Below are positions 26,452-33,644 of a DNA stretch of 33,644 nt, in pieces. The number at the start of each line of letters is the position of its first letter. The first letter of the stretch is position 1. The translations under genes and the position numbers were made by a program. Origin of the DNA: Caldisphaera sp. (GTDB lineage: Archaea; Thermoproteota; Thermoprotei_A; Sulfolobales; Acidilobaceae); contig PNIA01000021.1 of assembly GCA_002877855.1 (NCBI GenBank), positions 1-33,644 on the forward strand, written 5' to 3'. Below the pieces are notes generated by a model, which had not been told where the DNA came from, did no database searches, and saw only the letters and a list, made by a program, of their open reading frames with translations.

Positions 26452-27120
26452 CTAAATTAGCCTACCTGTAATTAGTGCTAGTGGTATGCTTATTAATATA
26501 AACACTAAAAAAGGAAGTCCTGGCTGCACCCAAATTATTTTATTTAAGTCTCCTTTAGATTCTAATAGTATAGTTTCATGCGGATCATCGATTGATATAT
26601 TTTTTGTGCTTTTTTCTGCAAAATACCATTTATACTTATCGTTGTTTATTAAATCTATCCCTTTTATAGGGGCTGATGTAAGGCATTTTCTTTTATATAT
26701 CTTTGCTTTTATGCATTCGCTACTCGTCAAAAAAATCCTTGTTGATAACTCTAATATAGCACTATATAATAATATCAGAAGTATTGGTGGCAGAAAACCT
26801 CCAAATGGATTTATTGGTAAAGAAAGGGCTAAAAAAACTGATGCCCATAAGTCTCCTCCACCAAGATGGCCTATAAAGTGGGCAATAACTATACCTAATA
26901 TACTCAAGATGCTAATTAAATAGTAAATTATTAAAGTATTTAATGGATAATAGTAATAAAATGCTATAAAAGATAATATGAGACCTACTTTAGAAGAAAA
27001 ATACCAAATGTATATCGGTACCTCTCTATATTTTATATCGAGATAAGAAGTTATAGAAAATATTACTATTAGTAAACCTACTATAAAGTATTGGATTTCT
27101 TTAGCTAAGTATACTATCAA
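26452..27120 (-). CDS. A24-family prepilin/preflagellin peptidase
   Basis: This membrane aspartic protease should cleave the class III signal peptides of archaeal type IV pilins and archaellins (PibD/FlaK role). Catalytic aspartates are D28 in SYLDIKYREVPIYIW and D90 in HLGGGDLWAS (the GxGD motif). Six hydrophobic segments are visible. A soluble stretch (about 135-195) separates the last two. The C-terminal PGLPFLVFILISIPL matches the family end. The start is TTG, with AGGGATT a few bases upstream. The stop lies only 10 bp before the HIT start. Confidence 0.85.
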   Translation of the reverse strand: MIVYLAKEIQYFIVGLLIVIFSITSYLDIKYREVPIYIWYFSSKVGLILSFIAFYYYYPLNTLIIYYLISILSILGIVIAHFIGHLGGGDLWASVFLALSLPINPFGGFLPPILLILLYSAILELSTRIFLTSSECIKAKIYKRKCLTSAPIKGIDLINNDKYKWYFAEKSTKNISIDDPHETILLESKGDLNKIIWVQPGLPFLVFILISIPLALITGRLI

Positions 27121-27160
27121 TTCAATCCCTGTTATTTAAAAATTTTTATAGTTTTAAAAT

Positions 27161-28141
27161 TTATTCTTCTGCATCCCTAACTCCGTATTCTGTTATTGCA
27201 AATACAGTTTCTCCTTCAGGTAGGTGAGGGGCGTCAACAATTCTTGCTATTCTTTTATTACCTCTGCTTCTTTTAAGCTGAACCCTTACTCCGGGTGCAT
27301 GGCCAACTATGTTACCTCCAACAGCTGATGTAGGATCTCCATAAAATACATCTGGTCTGGACATAACTTGATTTGTTACTACAACAGCTACATCATAGAT
27401 TTCAGCTAGCCTAATGAGTTGGTGTAAGTGCTTGTTTAATAGTTGCTGTCTAAGGGCTAAATTTTCTCTACCAGGAAATTCGGCCCTAAAATGGCTCGTT
27501 AAAGAATCAACTATTACTAACTTTACATTATCCTTTGATAGCATGTCAAATAGTTGATCAACAATGGCCATTTGATGATGGCTGTTTACTGCTCTAATCC
27601 AATATATGTTTTCCATAACTTTATCTGGATCTAAGTTTAATCCCCTAGCTATTTGATCTATCCTTTCCCATCTAAATGTACCTTCTGTATCTATATAAAC
27701 AGTCTTACCATTTAACCCACCCTTATCTTCAGGTAATTGTACATTAACTGCTGCTTGGTGGCATATTTGTGTTTTACCTGTTCCATACTCACCAAAGAAT
27801 TCTGTCATATCTCTTGTTTCAATTCCTCCCCCTAATAAGTCATCAAGGCTTTTACTACCTGTGGTTATCTTATGTACATTCATCCTCTCCTTTTTGAGTT
27901 CTAGTGCTGTTTTAAATTTAATATCAAGAGTTTCTCTGGCTGAACTAACTATTTTTTGGGCTGTTGGTAATGGAATTCCTGTTATTTGGGCTATTTCTTG
28001 TGGTGTTGCAACGGCTATAGCTTCTATGCTTGTATAACCTGACTCAATTAATTTTTGTGCTGTATTTGGACCAACACCAGGTAAGTCTGTAATATCCTTT
28101 GGTTTCTGTTTAGCTTCTTCTTTTTCATCAGACACATTCAT
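27161..28141 (-). CDS. radA: DNA repair and recombination protein RadA
   Basis: RadA is the archaeal RecA/Rad51-type recombinase that forms filaments on ssDNA and catalyses strand exchange. An N-terminal helix-hairpin-helix domain (about 15-70, [20 protein letters not shown]) precedes the ATPase core. Walker A is GEYGTGKT (117-124), and Walker B is [12 protein letters not shown]2-like [20 protein letters not shown] follows. At 326 residues it is the usual size. I chose the ATG at 28141 because GGTAGGGGTA precedes it and a TATA-like ATATATAAAA lies just before that. An in-frame start ten codons upstream would sit in the promoter. Confidence 0.96.
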   Translation of the reverse strand: MNVSDEKEEAKQKPKDITDLPGVGPNTAQKLIESGYTSIEAIAVATPQEIAQITGIPLPTAQKIVSSARETLDIKFKTALELKKERMNVHKITTGSKSLDDLLGGGIETRDMTEFFGEYGTGKTQICHQAAVNVQLPEDKGGLNGKTVYIDTEGTFRWERIDQIARGLNLDPDKVMENIYWIRAVNSHHQMAIVDQLFDMLSKDNVKLVIVDSLTSHFRAEFPGRENLALRQQLLNKHLHQLIRLAEIYDVAVVVTNQVMSRPDVFYGDPTSAVGGNIVGHAPGVRVQLKRSRGNKRIARIVDAPHLPEGETVFAITEYGVRDAEE

Positions 28142-28303
28142 TACCCCTACCATTTTTATATATTGTTGCAAAAGGCTATAATTCTATGTTTTTTATACAT
28201 TGTTAAGCTCATGTTATTAGGTTAAATAAATTTCTATGTGATGATAGAGAGACCTGCACGAATGTATTAATAATAGGATCAAAACTAATATAATGGTGAG
28301 AAA

Positions 28304-29728
28304 TTGAGACTATTAATGATTCATTTAAAGGATATAAAATACTGGGCTGTTGAGAAGGCAGTAGAGAACACACCAGATCCCCCAAGTAAATTTGAAGGAA
28401 ACGAATGTGTTGCAGGATTTATTAGCGTAGAAGAAGACGACTTACCGCAACTAGCAAAGGAAGCAGCAAATGAAATAGCTCAGCATGCAATGAGATTCAA
28501 GTTAAGCTGTGTTGTTATTTATCCATTTGCTCATCTATCTTCTAGTTTGGCTGAACCTGAAAGAGCCATAAGTGTTTTAAAAGCTGTAGAAGAAGAATTA
28601 AAAAATATGGGATTTTCAGTTAATAGAGCTCCTTTTGGATGGTATAAGGGATTTTCTATAACTTGTCCAGGTCATCCTATGTGCGAGTTGTCAAGAACTA
28701 TTACATCCCCTAAGGGGCCTTTCTTTATACACAATAATGAAGTCATTTCTTTGCAAGAAGCAATTTCTAAAGGTTTAATAGAGAAGGAAATAATTCGTGG
28801 TAATCCATGGGATAACGAATCAATAGGGACCCAACAAAAAATCGGTATAACATCTGATGGAATTGATTTTAATGGACAATTTGTCATTGATACATTTCTA
28901 AAATGGCTAATAGATAAGTTTAACTTGATTAATGTAAATACGGTTCCCAGTAATTTAAATAACTCGTATGGAATTGATGGATTAGCATCTTTTATTAGAT
29001 CATGCTTAGACAAAGGCAGGTATATAAAGGATGAAAGCATTATATTAGCAGGCAGTATTCCTGGCTCCAATATATTAATTGTTCCAAAAAAGCTTGAATT
29101 AGACCCGTTTAAGTCAATATTAAATGAAATAATGGATGGTTTTAAAAATGATGTTATAATGCTTGTTTCCAGTTCAAAGGAACTATTTAATATACCCTAT
29201 GATATAGACTATGAATTATCTGTATTTTTATATAAAACTAGAAATAATGGAATGGTAACATTAGGGGCTTCTGGAAAGGTAAGAGATAAGGAGATAACAT
29301 GTTTAGGGCCTATGAGAAATATAATTTCATCCTACATTGATTTTGGCTTGAAACAAGCAGATAAAGGGATTACACCCTATTTGCCTTTTTGGTTAATGCC
29401 ATATCAAGTAGCAGTAATACCGGTTAAAGAAATGCATGAAAAATATGCCAAAGAAATATTGTATGAGCTGGTTCAAAAAGGAATAAGGGCATACTTGGAT
29501 CCAGCTAATAAAAGCTTAGGAACTAGAATAAGAGTTGCAGGAAAATCATGGGTTCCAATAATTGTTGTAGTTGGTGATAAAGAAGTGGAATCCAATACAG
29601 TAAATATTAGAAGAAGATGGCAACAAGGATCTCAAGAAGTATTACCTCTTCAATCATTTTATGATGAGATTCAAAGCTTAGTTTCGCTAAGTCCAATAAA
29701 TAAACCTCTCAATCCTCCAGTTTCTTAA
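28304..29728 (+). CDS. Free-standing threonyl-tRNA editing protein (ThrRS-ed)
   Basis: In many crenarchaea ThrRS is split: one gene encodes the catalytic enzyme, the other (this type) removes serine from mischarged tRNA(Thr) in trans. The archaeal DTD-like editing domain is at 1-145 (MRLLMIHLKDIKYWAVEKA, AEPERAISVLKAVEEEL, and FGWYKGFSITCPGHP, with the expected active-site Lys). The C-terminal anticodon-binding domain is at about 364-445 (WLMPYQVAVIPVKEMHEKYA, KSLGTRIRVAG). The middle 220 residues lack recognisable class II motifs 2 and 3, so it should not aminoacylate. The start is TTG, 5 nt after GGTG. The catalytic ThrRS is not in the window. Confidence 0.88.
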   Translation: MRLLMIHLKDIKYWAVEKAVENTPDPPSKFEGNECVAGFISVEEDDLPQLAKEAANEIAQHAMRFKLSCVVIYPFAHLSSSLAEPERAISVLKAVEEELKNMGFSVNRAPFGWYKGFSITCPGHPMCELSRTITSPKGPFFIHNNEVISLQEAISKGLIEKEIIRGNPWDNESIGTQQKIGITSDGIDFNGQFVIDTFLKWLIDKFNLINVNTVPSNLNNSYGIDGLASFIRSCLDKGRYIKDESIILAGSIPGSNILIVPKKLELDPFKSILNEIMDGFKNDVIMLVSSSKELFNIPYDIDYELSVFLYKTRNNGMVTLGASGKVRDKEITCLGPMRNIISSYIDFGLKQADKGITPYLPFWLMPYQVAVIPVKEMHEKYAKEILYELVQKGIRAYLDPANKSLGTRIRVAGKSWVPIIVVVGDKEVESNTVNIRRRWQQGSQEVLPLQSFYDEIQSLVSLSPINKPLNPPVS

Positions 29729-29861
29729 TTGGTGTATGAAAAGTATTTTTCTTGCAATTGGGACAATATAAGTAAATAGCCTTCATTTTATTTAATTCAA
29801 AGCTTGCAGGAAATACCCATTCCGTTTTGCATTCCTGGCATCGTAATAACCATTTAGTCAT
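29709..29861 (-). CDS. Small zinc-ribbon protein, 50 residues
   Basis: This short gene is easy to miss. It encodes MTKWLLRCQECKTEWVFPAS and continues to a second Cys pair, YCPNCKKNTFHTP, ending KKLED. The four cysteines (CQEC and CPNC, about 22 residues apart) form a zinc ribbon. The strong RBS GGGAGG lies 5 nt before the ATG, which is good evidence for translation. Its 3' end overlaps the end of ThrRS-ed by 20 bp on the opposite strand. Function is unknown; small archaeal zinc ribbons often bind RNA, ribosomes or RNA polymerase. Confidence 0.8.
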   Translation of the reverse strand: MTKWLLRCQECKTEWVFPASFELNKMKAIYLYCPNCKKNTFHTPIKKLED

Positions 29862-30079
29862 TTTTCCTCCCATTTAAATTATTTTTATTCGGTTAATTAA
29901 ACTTTAGCTAACAAAAATAAAAATTTATATTTTAATAAATATTACTAAAAAATTTTTAATTTTTAAGTAAACTGAGTTCCTAATAATACTCTACTAGAAC
30001 TTTTATTTTAGAACAATTCACTTTTTAAAAGTAAAAATTTAAAAATCCCGATGGCATTATAATTTAAATAGTGAGAAAG
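29862..30079. other. AT-rich divergent promoter region
   Basis: This gap separates the divergent zinc-ribbon and cren7 genes. TATA-like stretches for cren7 are CTTTTTAAAA (30021-30030) and AAAATTTAAAAAT (about 30034-30046). The latter would start transcription near 30066, giving a very short leader. I see no RNA gene or repeat in it. Confidence 0.45.
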
Positions 30080-30250
30080 ATGTCGTCTAAACTCCCAGCT
30101 GTAAAGGTTAAGGATCCCACAACTGGTAAGGAAGTATCATTAACACCAATTAAGGTTTGGACTCTTGCCCCTAAGAAAGGTAAAGGGGTAAAAATAGGCT
30201 TATTTAAGAGCCCAGAAACAGGAAAATACTTCAGAGCAAAAGTTGAGTAA
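30080..30250 (+). CDS. cren7: Chromatin protein Cren7
   Basis: Cren7 is the conserved crenarchaeal chromatin protein, a monomeric SH3-like beta-barrel that binds and kinks DNA in the minor groove. The 56 residues align over their whole length with the Sulfolobus protein: [40 protein letters not shown] and YFRAKVE, including the DNA-contacting VWTLAPK and the loop with KGKG. The protein is slightly shorter at the C-terminus (about 60 is common). The ATG follows GTGAGA; a GTG three codons earlier is less likely. A gene running the other way over the same bases (30064-30312) has no supporting features. Confidence 0.96.
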   Translation: MSSKLPAVKVKDPTTGKEVSLTPIKVWTLAPKKGKGVKIGLFKSPETGKYFRAKVE

Positions 30251-30261
30251 ATCGGATAAAA

Positions 30262-30292
30262 TCTAAAATTTATTTTTATTTTTTTAATTAAT
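30262..30292 (+). terminator. T-rich terminator behind cren7
   Basis: A run of T-tracts broken by single A residues (TTTATTTTTATTTTTTT) begins about 17 bp past the cren7 stop. Archaeal RNA polymerase ends transcripts at such runs without needing a hairpin. There is no strong inverted repeat here. Confidence 0.6.
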
Positions 30293-30427
30293 TTTATAAT
30301 ATAAATTTGCATATGATAATTTTTACTAGCAATTTTATATTAATAAGCAAAAATTATTTCCAAAGAAGACATTGATAAAGCAGATATAATTTTTTGTTTG
30401 TAAAGTATTAGTTTTGTTGTTTCTTTA

Positions 30428-31330
30428 TCAGACCCAGTCTCCATTTTTTATAGCTAATATTATACCATCTATTGATTGCATTAAAAATCCGTTGGTTAAG
30501 AACTGTATGTTTGCGTCAACAGCATATTTAAAATCTTCGTCTTTGTTATAAATATCTTTATAAATCTGATCAATATCTTTATTTTCCCTTAATGATTCCT
30601 TTACTGTATTTAGCCAAAGATTAGCCCTTTCGATACCTAAATTTAAATATTTCATCGCTTCTTCATGTATTCCATAGTGAGTAGGTGCAATATAAACTGG
30701 AGAGTACTTTTTCATTTTTTCAATACTTTCTAGGTATGTAATAGGTTTGAATGGTGCAGGACTAGTTATAACATAGATTTTCTTTTTGCTAATAGTAAAA
30801 ATTGCTCCAGCAGAATCACCGCTGAACAAAATTTTTTCAGGATATACAATAATGCTCATATGATGGCTTGCATGACCTGGCGTATGAACAAATTTTATCC
30901 TATGTTTACCTACAATAATTTCTTGCCCATCATCTGCAGGTATAACCCTATTAGGATCAGATGGTATAGGTTTCCCATAAGACTCTGTTAGTAATTTTGA
31001 GAACTTAATGGCAGCATCCCACAATTGAGATGGGTCAACAATATGTTTGACCCCTTTTGGGTGAATATACGCAATTGAATTTGGATAATCCCTAAGTAAA
31101 AAACCTGTAGATCCTGCATGATCTAAATGCACATGTGTAGCTATTATAATATCTGGTCTCAAATTTAATTCATGCAACGCATCATTTAATTTCTTATATT
31201 CATTAGCTGGTCCAGGCTCTATCAATGTAATCTTATCATCAATTAAAATAAATGATGATATAATACCATTTAAATTAAATGGAGTTGTATCAACAACATA
31301 GAAGTCCTCAAACCTTTCGTATTTTACCAT
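30428..31330 (-). CDS. MBL-fold metallo-hydrolase
   Basis: This is a metallo-beta-lactamase-fold hydrolase of 300 residues. Zinc ligands are HVHLDH (66-71), the His of VHTPGHASHHM, the Asp in LFSGDSAGAIF and the His in IAPTHYGIHEE. The arrangement resembles the glyoxalase II/lactonase-like group without flavodoxin or beta-CASP domains, so a thioester, lactone or similar small substrate is likely, but none can be named. The ATG at 31330 is 5 nt after GGTGG; a TTG four codons upstream overlaps the RBS and is less likely. It stands alone, with DUF99 50 bp upstream on the same strand. Confidence 0.85.
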   Translation of the reverse strand: MVKYERFEDFYVVDTTPFNLNGIISSFILIDDKITLIEPGPANEYKKLNDALHELNLRPDIIIATHVHLDHAGSTGFLLRDYPNSIAYIHPKGVKHIVDPSQLWDAAIKFSKLLTESYGKPIPSDPNRVIPADDGQEIIVGKHRIKFVHTPGHASHHMSIIVYPEKILFSGDSAGAIFTISKKKIYVITSPAPFKPITYLESIEKMKKYSPVYIAPTHYGIHEEAMKYLNLGIERANLWLNTVKESLRENKDIDQIYKDIYNKDEDFKYAVDANIQFLTNGFLMQSIDGIILAIKNGDWV

Positions 31331-31379
31331 AAAATCCACCAAAGATTAAAATAAAATGGGGATTAATAAAACTTGTTTA

Positions 31380-31943
31380 TTAAAAATTATTAATGACATC
31401 AGATAATTTAGATGCAATCATATGGGCAACCCTTAAAGGTTCTGGAATTCTAGAGTAATGCTGCAATGAGTTTATTATTAATTTTGCATCATCATTGTTA
31501 ACTCCCCAGTTAACAATGTATAGAATTCCTTTATTGGTTTTTATCTTTTTACTATTTTTAAGTATTGATAATATTTTTTCTCTTATATCACTATCACCAA
31601 AATTTGGAATGAGCGCACTATTTATTCTGCTTAAAGAGGGCTTATAATTATAAATTACTATTGAAGGAAAGCCTGTTAGTTTGTACAAACCTGGCAATGA
31701 GATCAGATTAAAACCTGCTATTGTAATAGAATCTAATAGTACTATACCTTTATTATTATTTGCTATTTCCTTTATCATGTAGGATAATATAGATGTTGCA
31801 TCTAATCCATCAGTATGAACATAGTTTAATCTTATATCTACAGGCCATATTTCATTATATGATATACAGGCAACAAGAGTTGATCTCTGATCAAACTTTT
31901 TTACCTTACCATCATCACATGCTATTATTTTTTCCATTGGCAT
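31380..31943 (-). CDS. DUF99 family protein
   Basis: This archaeal protein belongs to DUF99 (UPF0215). The N-terminal KIIACDDG and the core NYVHTDGLDATSILSYMIKE, KGIVLLDSITIAGFNLIS and PSIVIYNYKPSLSRINSALI match the family. The family has been related by fold to endonuclease V-like nucleases, but no activity is established. Two start codons are possible: ATG at 31943 and, two codons on, ATG at 31937, which is better spaced from AAGG. The start lies inside the 3' end of orc1/cdc6 (29-bp overlap), so it should be translated with it. Confidence 0.8.
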   Translation of the reverse strand: MPMEKIIACDDGKVKKFDQRSTLVACISYNEIWPVDIRLNYVHTDGLDATSILSYMIKEIANNNKGIVLLDSITIAGFNLISLPGLYKLTGFPSIVIYNYKPSLSRINSALIPNFGDSDIREKILSILKNSKKIKTNKGILYIVNWGVNNDDAKLIINSLQHYSRIPEPLRVAHMIASKLSDVINNF

Positions 31944-33150
31944 CCTTATATGCCTCGTTTATTACATCTCCTAGCATAGGGTCTTCCTTTAATGCCTGTA
32001 AAATTGCATTTGTGTCAGCGGCTAAAGATATAACTCTTGTTTTTCCATATCTTCCTCTACTAATGATTCTACCAGTAATTATACCAAGCATATCTAATTC
32101 GCTAATTATTGAACTGATTCTCCTTAATGTAACCTCTTCTAGTCCAAGAGATGTAACTAATTTTTTATAATATTCATAAATTTCTCCCGTAGTTACATAG
32201 GTTTTTCCCAAGCTTGTTCCTACTAAAATCGATGCCATAACTAGCTTTCCATGCAATGGCAATGTTTTCACCACATCGCTTACTCTATCTCTTTCTATTT
32301 CTAATCTGGCTTTCATAACTTCTTCATTTGTTACTCTATTTCTATTATTTCTTTCAGCAATCTCTCCAGCAATTCTTAATAGGTCTAATGCTCTTCTTGC
32401 ATCTCCATGTTCTCTAGCTGCTAATGCTGAACATTGTGGAACTACATCTTCATCTAATGCATTTTCAACAAATGCATCTTTTGCTCTAGGATATAAAATA
32501 TCTTGAAGTTGTTGAGCATCATAAGGAGGAAAAACTATTTCTTCTTCACTCAAACTACTTTTTACTCTTGGATCTAGGGATTCAATCATCTTAACACTGT
32601 TTGTTATCCCAATTATCGATACCTTTGATCTTACTAATTGCTCATTTATCCTAGTTAAATTATATAACAAATCATCTCCATATTTTTTTACTAAGAAATC
32701 GATTTCATCTAAAACTATTATAAATATTCCTTCGATATTGCTCATTTTTTTAACAATTCTATTATACACTTCTCCTGTAGATAAACCTGTAAATGGAATT
32801 CTCATGTTAAAATACTCAGCAATATCTGCTAAGATTCTATAAGGAGTCTCTCTGTGCCTTACATTAGAATATATATATCCTACTCTTATTCCTTTTTCTT
32901 TTGCATTTTCTTCTAGCTTTCTCAAAACATATTTTGTTACTGCTGTTTTCCCAGTACCAGTAAGACCATAAATAAAAATGTTACTAGGCCTTTCAAATCT
33001 TAAAGATGGCGATAGTGTAAGGGCAACTTTTTTTATTTCTTCATCTCTATGGGGTAGTATTTCGGGTACATAATCAGGTAATAATACTTCTCTTTTTTTA
33101 AATACTCTTGGCTTAATTGCTGAATTAAATATTTCGTCAATGTTTGACAT
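31915..33150 (-). CDS. cdc6: Orc1/Cdc6 replication initiator
   Basis: This is an origin-recognition and helicase-loading AAA+ ATPase. Walker A is GLTGTGKT (62-69), and Walker B is VLDEID (146-151). Sensor 1 is IIGITNSV, the arginine-rich sensor 2 segment is AREHGDARRALDLLRIAGE, and a C-terminal winged helix follows (about 300-395, TGEIYEYYKKLVTSLGLEEV). At 411 residues it resembles the Orc1-1/Cdc6-1 group. GGTGG precedes the ATG by 4 nt. Genes of this group often sit beside the origin they recognise, which makes the gap upstream (33151-33591) of interest. It overlaps DUF99 downstream. Confidence 0.94.
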   Translation of the reverse strand: MSNIDEIFNSAIKPRVFKKREVLLPDYVPEILPHRDEEIKKVALTLSPSLRFERPSNIFIYGLTGTGKTAVTKYVLRKLEENAKEKGIRVGYIYSNVRHRETPYRILADIAEYFNMRIPFTGLSTGEVYNRIVKKMSNIEGIFIIVLDEIDFLVKKYGDDLLYNLTRINEQLVRSKVSIIGITNSVKMIESLDPRVKSSLSEEEIVFPPYDAQQLQDILYPRAKDAFVENALDEDVVPQCSALAAREHGDARRALDLLRIAGEIAERNNRNRVTNEEVMKARLEIERDRVSDVVKTLPLHGKLVMASILVGTSLGKTYVTTGEIYEYYKKLVTSLGLEEVTLRRISSIISELDMLGIITGRIISRGRYGKTRVISLAADTNAILQALKEDPMLGDVINEAYKDANGKNNSM

Positions 33151-33591
33151 TTTTCCACCTGATCCAGAGGAAATAATAATAAAAAAGGATTTAAGAACTG
33201 TTAACCTTTTAATGTCAATATAGTGTTATTTATCCCTCTTTATATGTTTTATTGCATTGTTATTTATCTCTTCGATAGACTATTATGATCCTAGATTAAT
33301 TCATAAGTTTATAATTACATTCATACGACATTTATTTATGAGGCTGCTTAAATAAATCTATAATTTTTAACATATTTTAATAAAAATTACAAAGATAATT
33401 TTATAAAATAAAATTATAAATATTAATAAAGCTGAGATGTTTATGTGCTAAGATAAAATTTTTATGTGACTATAAGACTTGAAGGAAAATGAGCAAAGGA
33501 AAGTGTGTTTTATTTAATCAAGTAAAAAATTTTATAATTAAACAAAAAAATTTATATATTTAATTATTTAAAGAGCAAATTGTGATATATT
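33151..33591. other. AT-rich gap upstream of orc1/cdc6, candidate origin region
   Basis: This 441-bp region has no gene I can support. It is very AT-rich, with short repeats: TGTTATTTATC at 33224-33234 and 33258-33268, TTTATGTG at 33440-33447 and 33461-33468, and GGAAA at 33484-33488 and 33498-33502. TCCAGAGGAAA near 33164-33174 differs by one base from the origin-recognition-box core TCCAGTGGAAA as I recall it. No full ORB with its G-string is visible, so an origin is possible rather than shown. It also contains the promoters of the two divergent genes. Confidence 0.35.
33550..33591 (+). promoter_or_regulatory. Promoter of the gene at the window's right edge
   Basis: A TATA-like TTTATATATT (about 33551-33560) lies roughly 32-41 bases before an ATG, followed by GTGAT as a possible RBS about 6 nt upstream of it. 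This fits a short-leader archaeal promoter. Its position makes the downstream start codon credible. Confidence 0.5.
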
Positions 33592-33644
33592 ATGGAAGGC
33601 AATAAGGGTATAGGTTTACTAGACAGAATGTTCAATTTAAGTGC
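33592..33644 (+). CDS. Start of a gene cut by the window edge
   Basis: Only the first 17 codons are visible (MEGNKGIGLLDRMFNLS), after a TATA-like element and GTGAT at suitable spacing. The segment is too short for identification, and no known family is evident. It is divergent from orc1/cdc6. Confidence 0.45.
   Translation, partial: MEGNKGIGLLDRMFNLS

Noticed and set aside
28238..28244. GTGATGA as a possible box C of a second C/D sRNA upstream of ThrRS-ed
   Set aside because: No CTGA box follows at any usable distance, so no D or D' box can be assigned.
29977..30003. GTTC...GAAC imperfect inverted repeat between the zinc-ribbon and cren7 genes
   Set aside because: Only four outer bases pair without a break; chance is likely in AT-rich DNA.
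30064..30312. 82-residue open frame on the minus strand over cren7
   Set aside because: It lies fully antisense to a clear Cren7 gene, has no RBS I can see and no family features.

Overview
The window is AT-rich, compact chromosomal DNA from a thermophilic crenarchaeon (Thermoproteota). The evidence is a clear Cren7 chromatin protein, an archaeal NAC, RadA, Orc1/Cdc6, aCPSF2, an Lhr-type helicase, a free-standing ThrRS editing protein and a GatCAB amidotransferase. The low GC content would fit a Caldisphaera-like member of the Acidilobales, but that placement is a guess. Genes sit close together on both strands. Many have a GGTG Shine-Dalgarno core 4-8 nt before an ATG, TTG or GTG start.

Layout. 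1-4173: the 3' end of an APC-type permease, phosphoglycolate phosphatase with an unusually structured leader, a candidate C/D box sRNA directly behind the aCPSF2 gene, NAC, and a convergent XRE regulator. 4174-7299: a decayed DUF1634 membrane-protein gene, a CDGSH Fe-S protein, dUTPase, a PfkB kinase, and a LysO-type exporter split into two overlapping genes. 7300-9758: a ribbon-helix-helix-like protein with a DedA protein, an HhH-GPD-like protein and an orphan. 9759-13746: a perfect 40-bp tandem duplication carrying a TATA-like element, a FAH-family enzyme, an aldo/keto reductase, a rubrerythrin whose rubredoxin tail is broken by two compensating frameshifts, and gcvT. 13839-19671: a minus-strand block with a COG1031 radical SAM protein, a PhoU/AbrB regulator and gatC-gatA-gatB. 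19811-24868: aspS-terC on the minus strand and a large Lhr helicase on the plus strand. 24878-28141: DHH phosphoesterase, HIT protein, A24 prepilin peptidase and radA. 28304-33150: ThrRS-ed, a 50-residue zinc ribbon, cren7, an MBL hydrolase, DUF99 and orc1/cdc6. The window ends in an AT-rich gap that is a plausible origin region, followed by the start of another gene.

Themes. Translation quality and tRNA charging recur: GatCAB, an AspRS that seems to lack the Asn-excluding residues, and trans-editing ThrRS-ed. Together they suggest indirect Asn-tRNA formation and a separated Thr proofreading function. DNA maintenance genes (RadA, Orc1/Cdc6, Lhr, Cren7) and RNA handling (aCPSF2, C/D sRNA) make up much of the rest. 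I found no CRISPR array, no tRNA or rRNA gene and no transposase. No multi-gene defence or other novel system is evident. The most notable items are the sRNA, the two decayed or frameshifted genes and the duplicated promoter.
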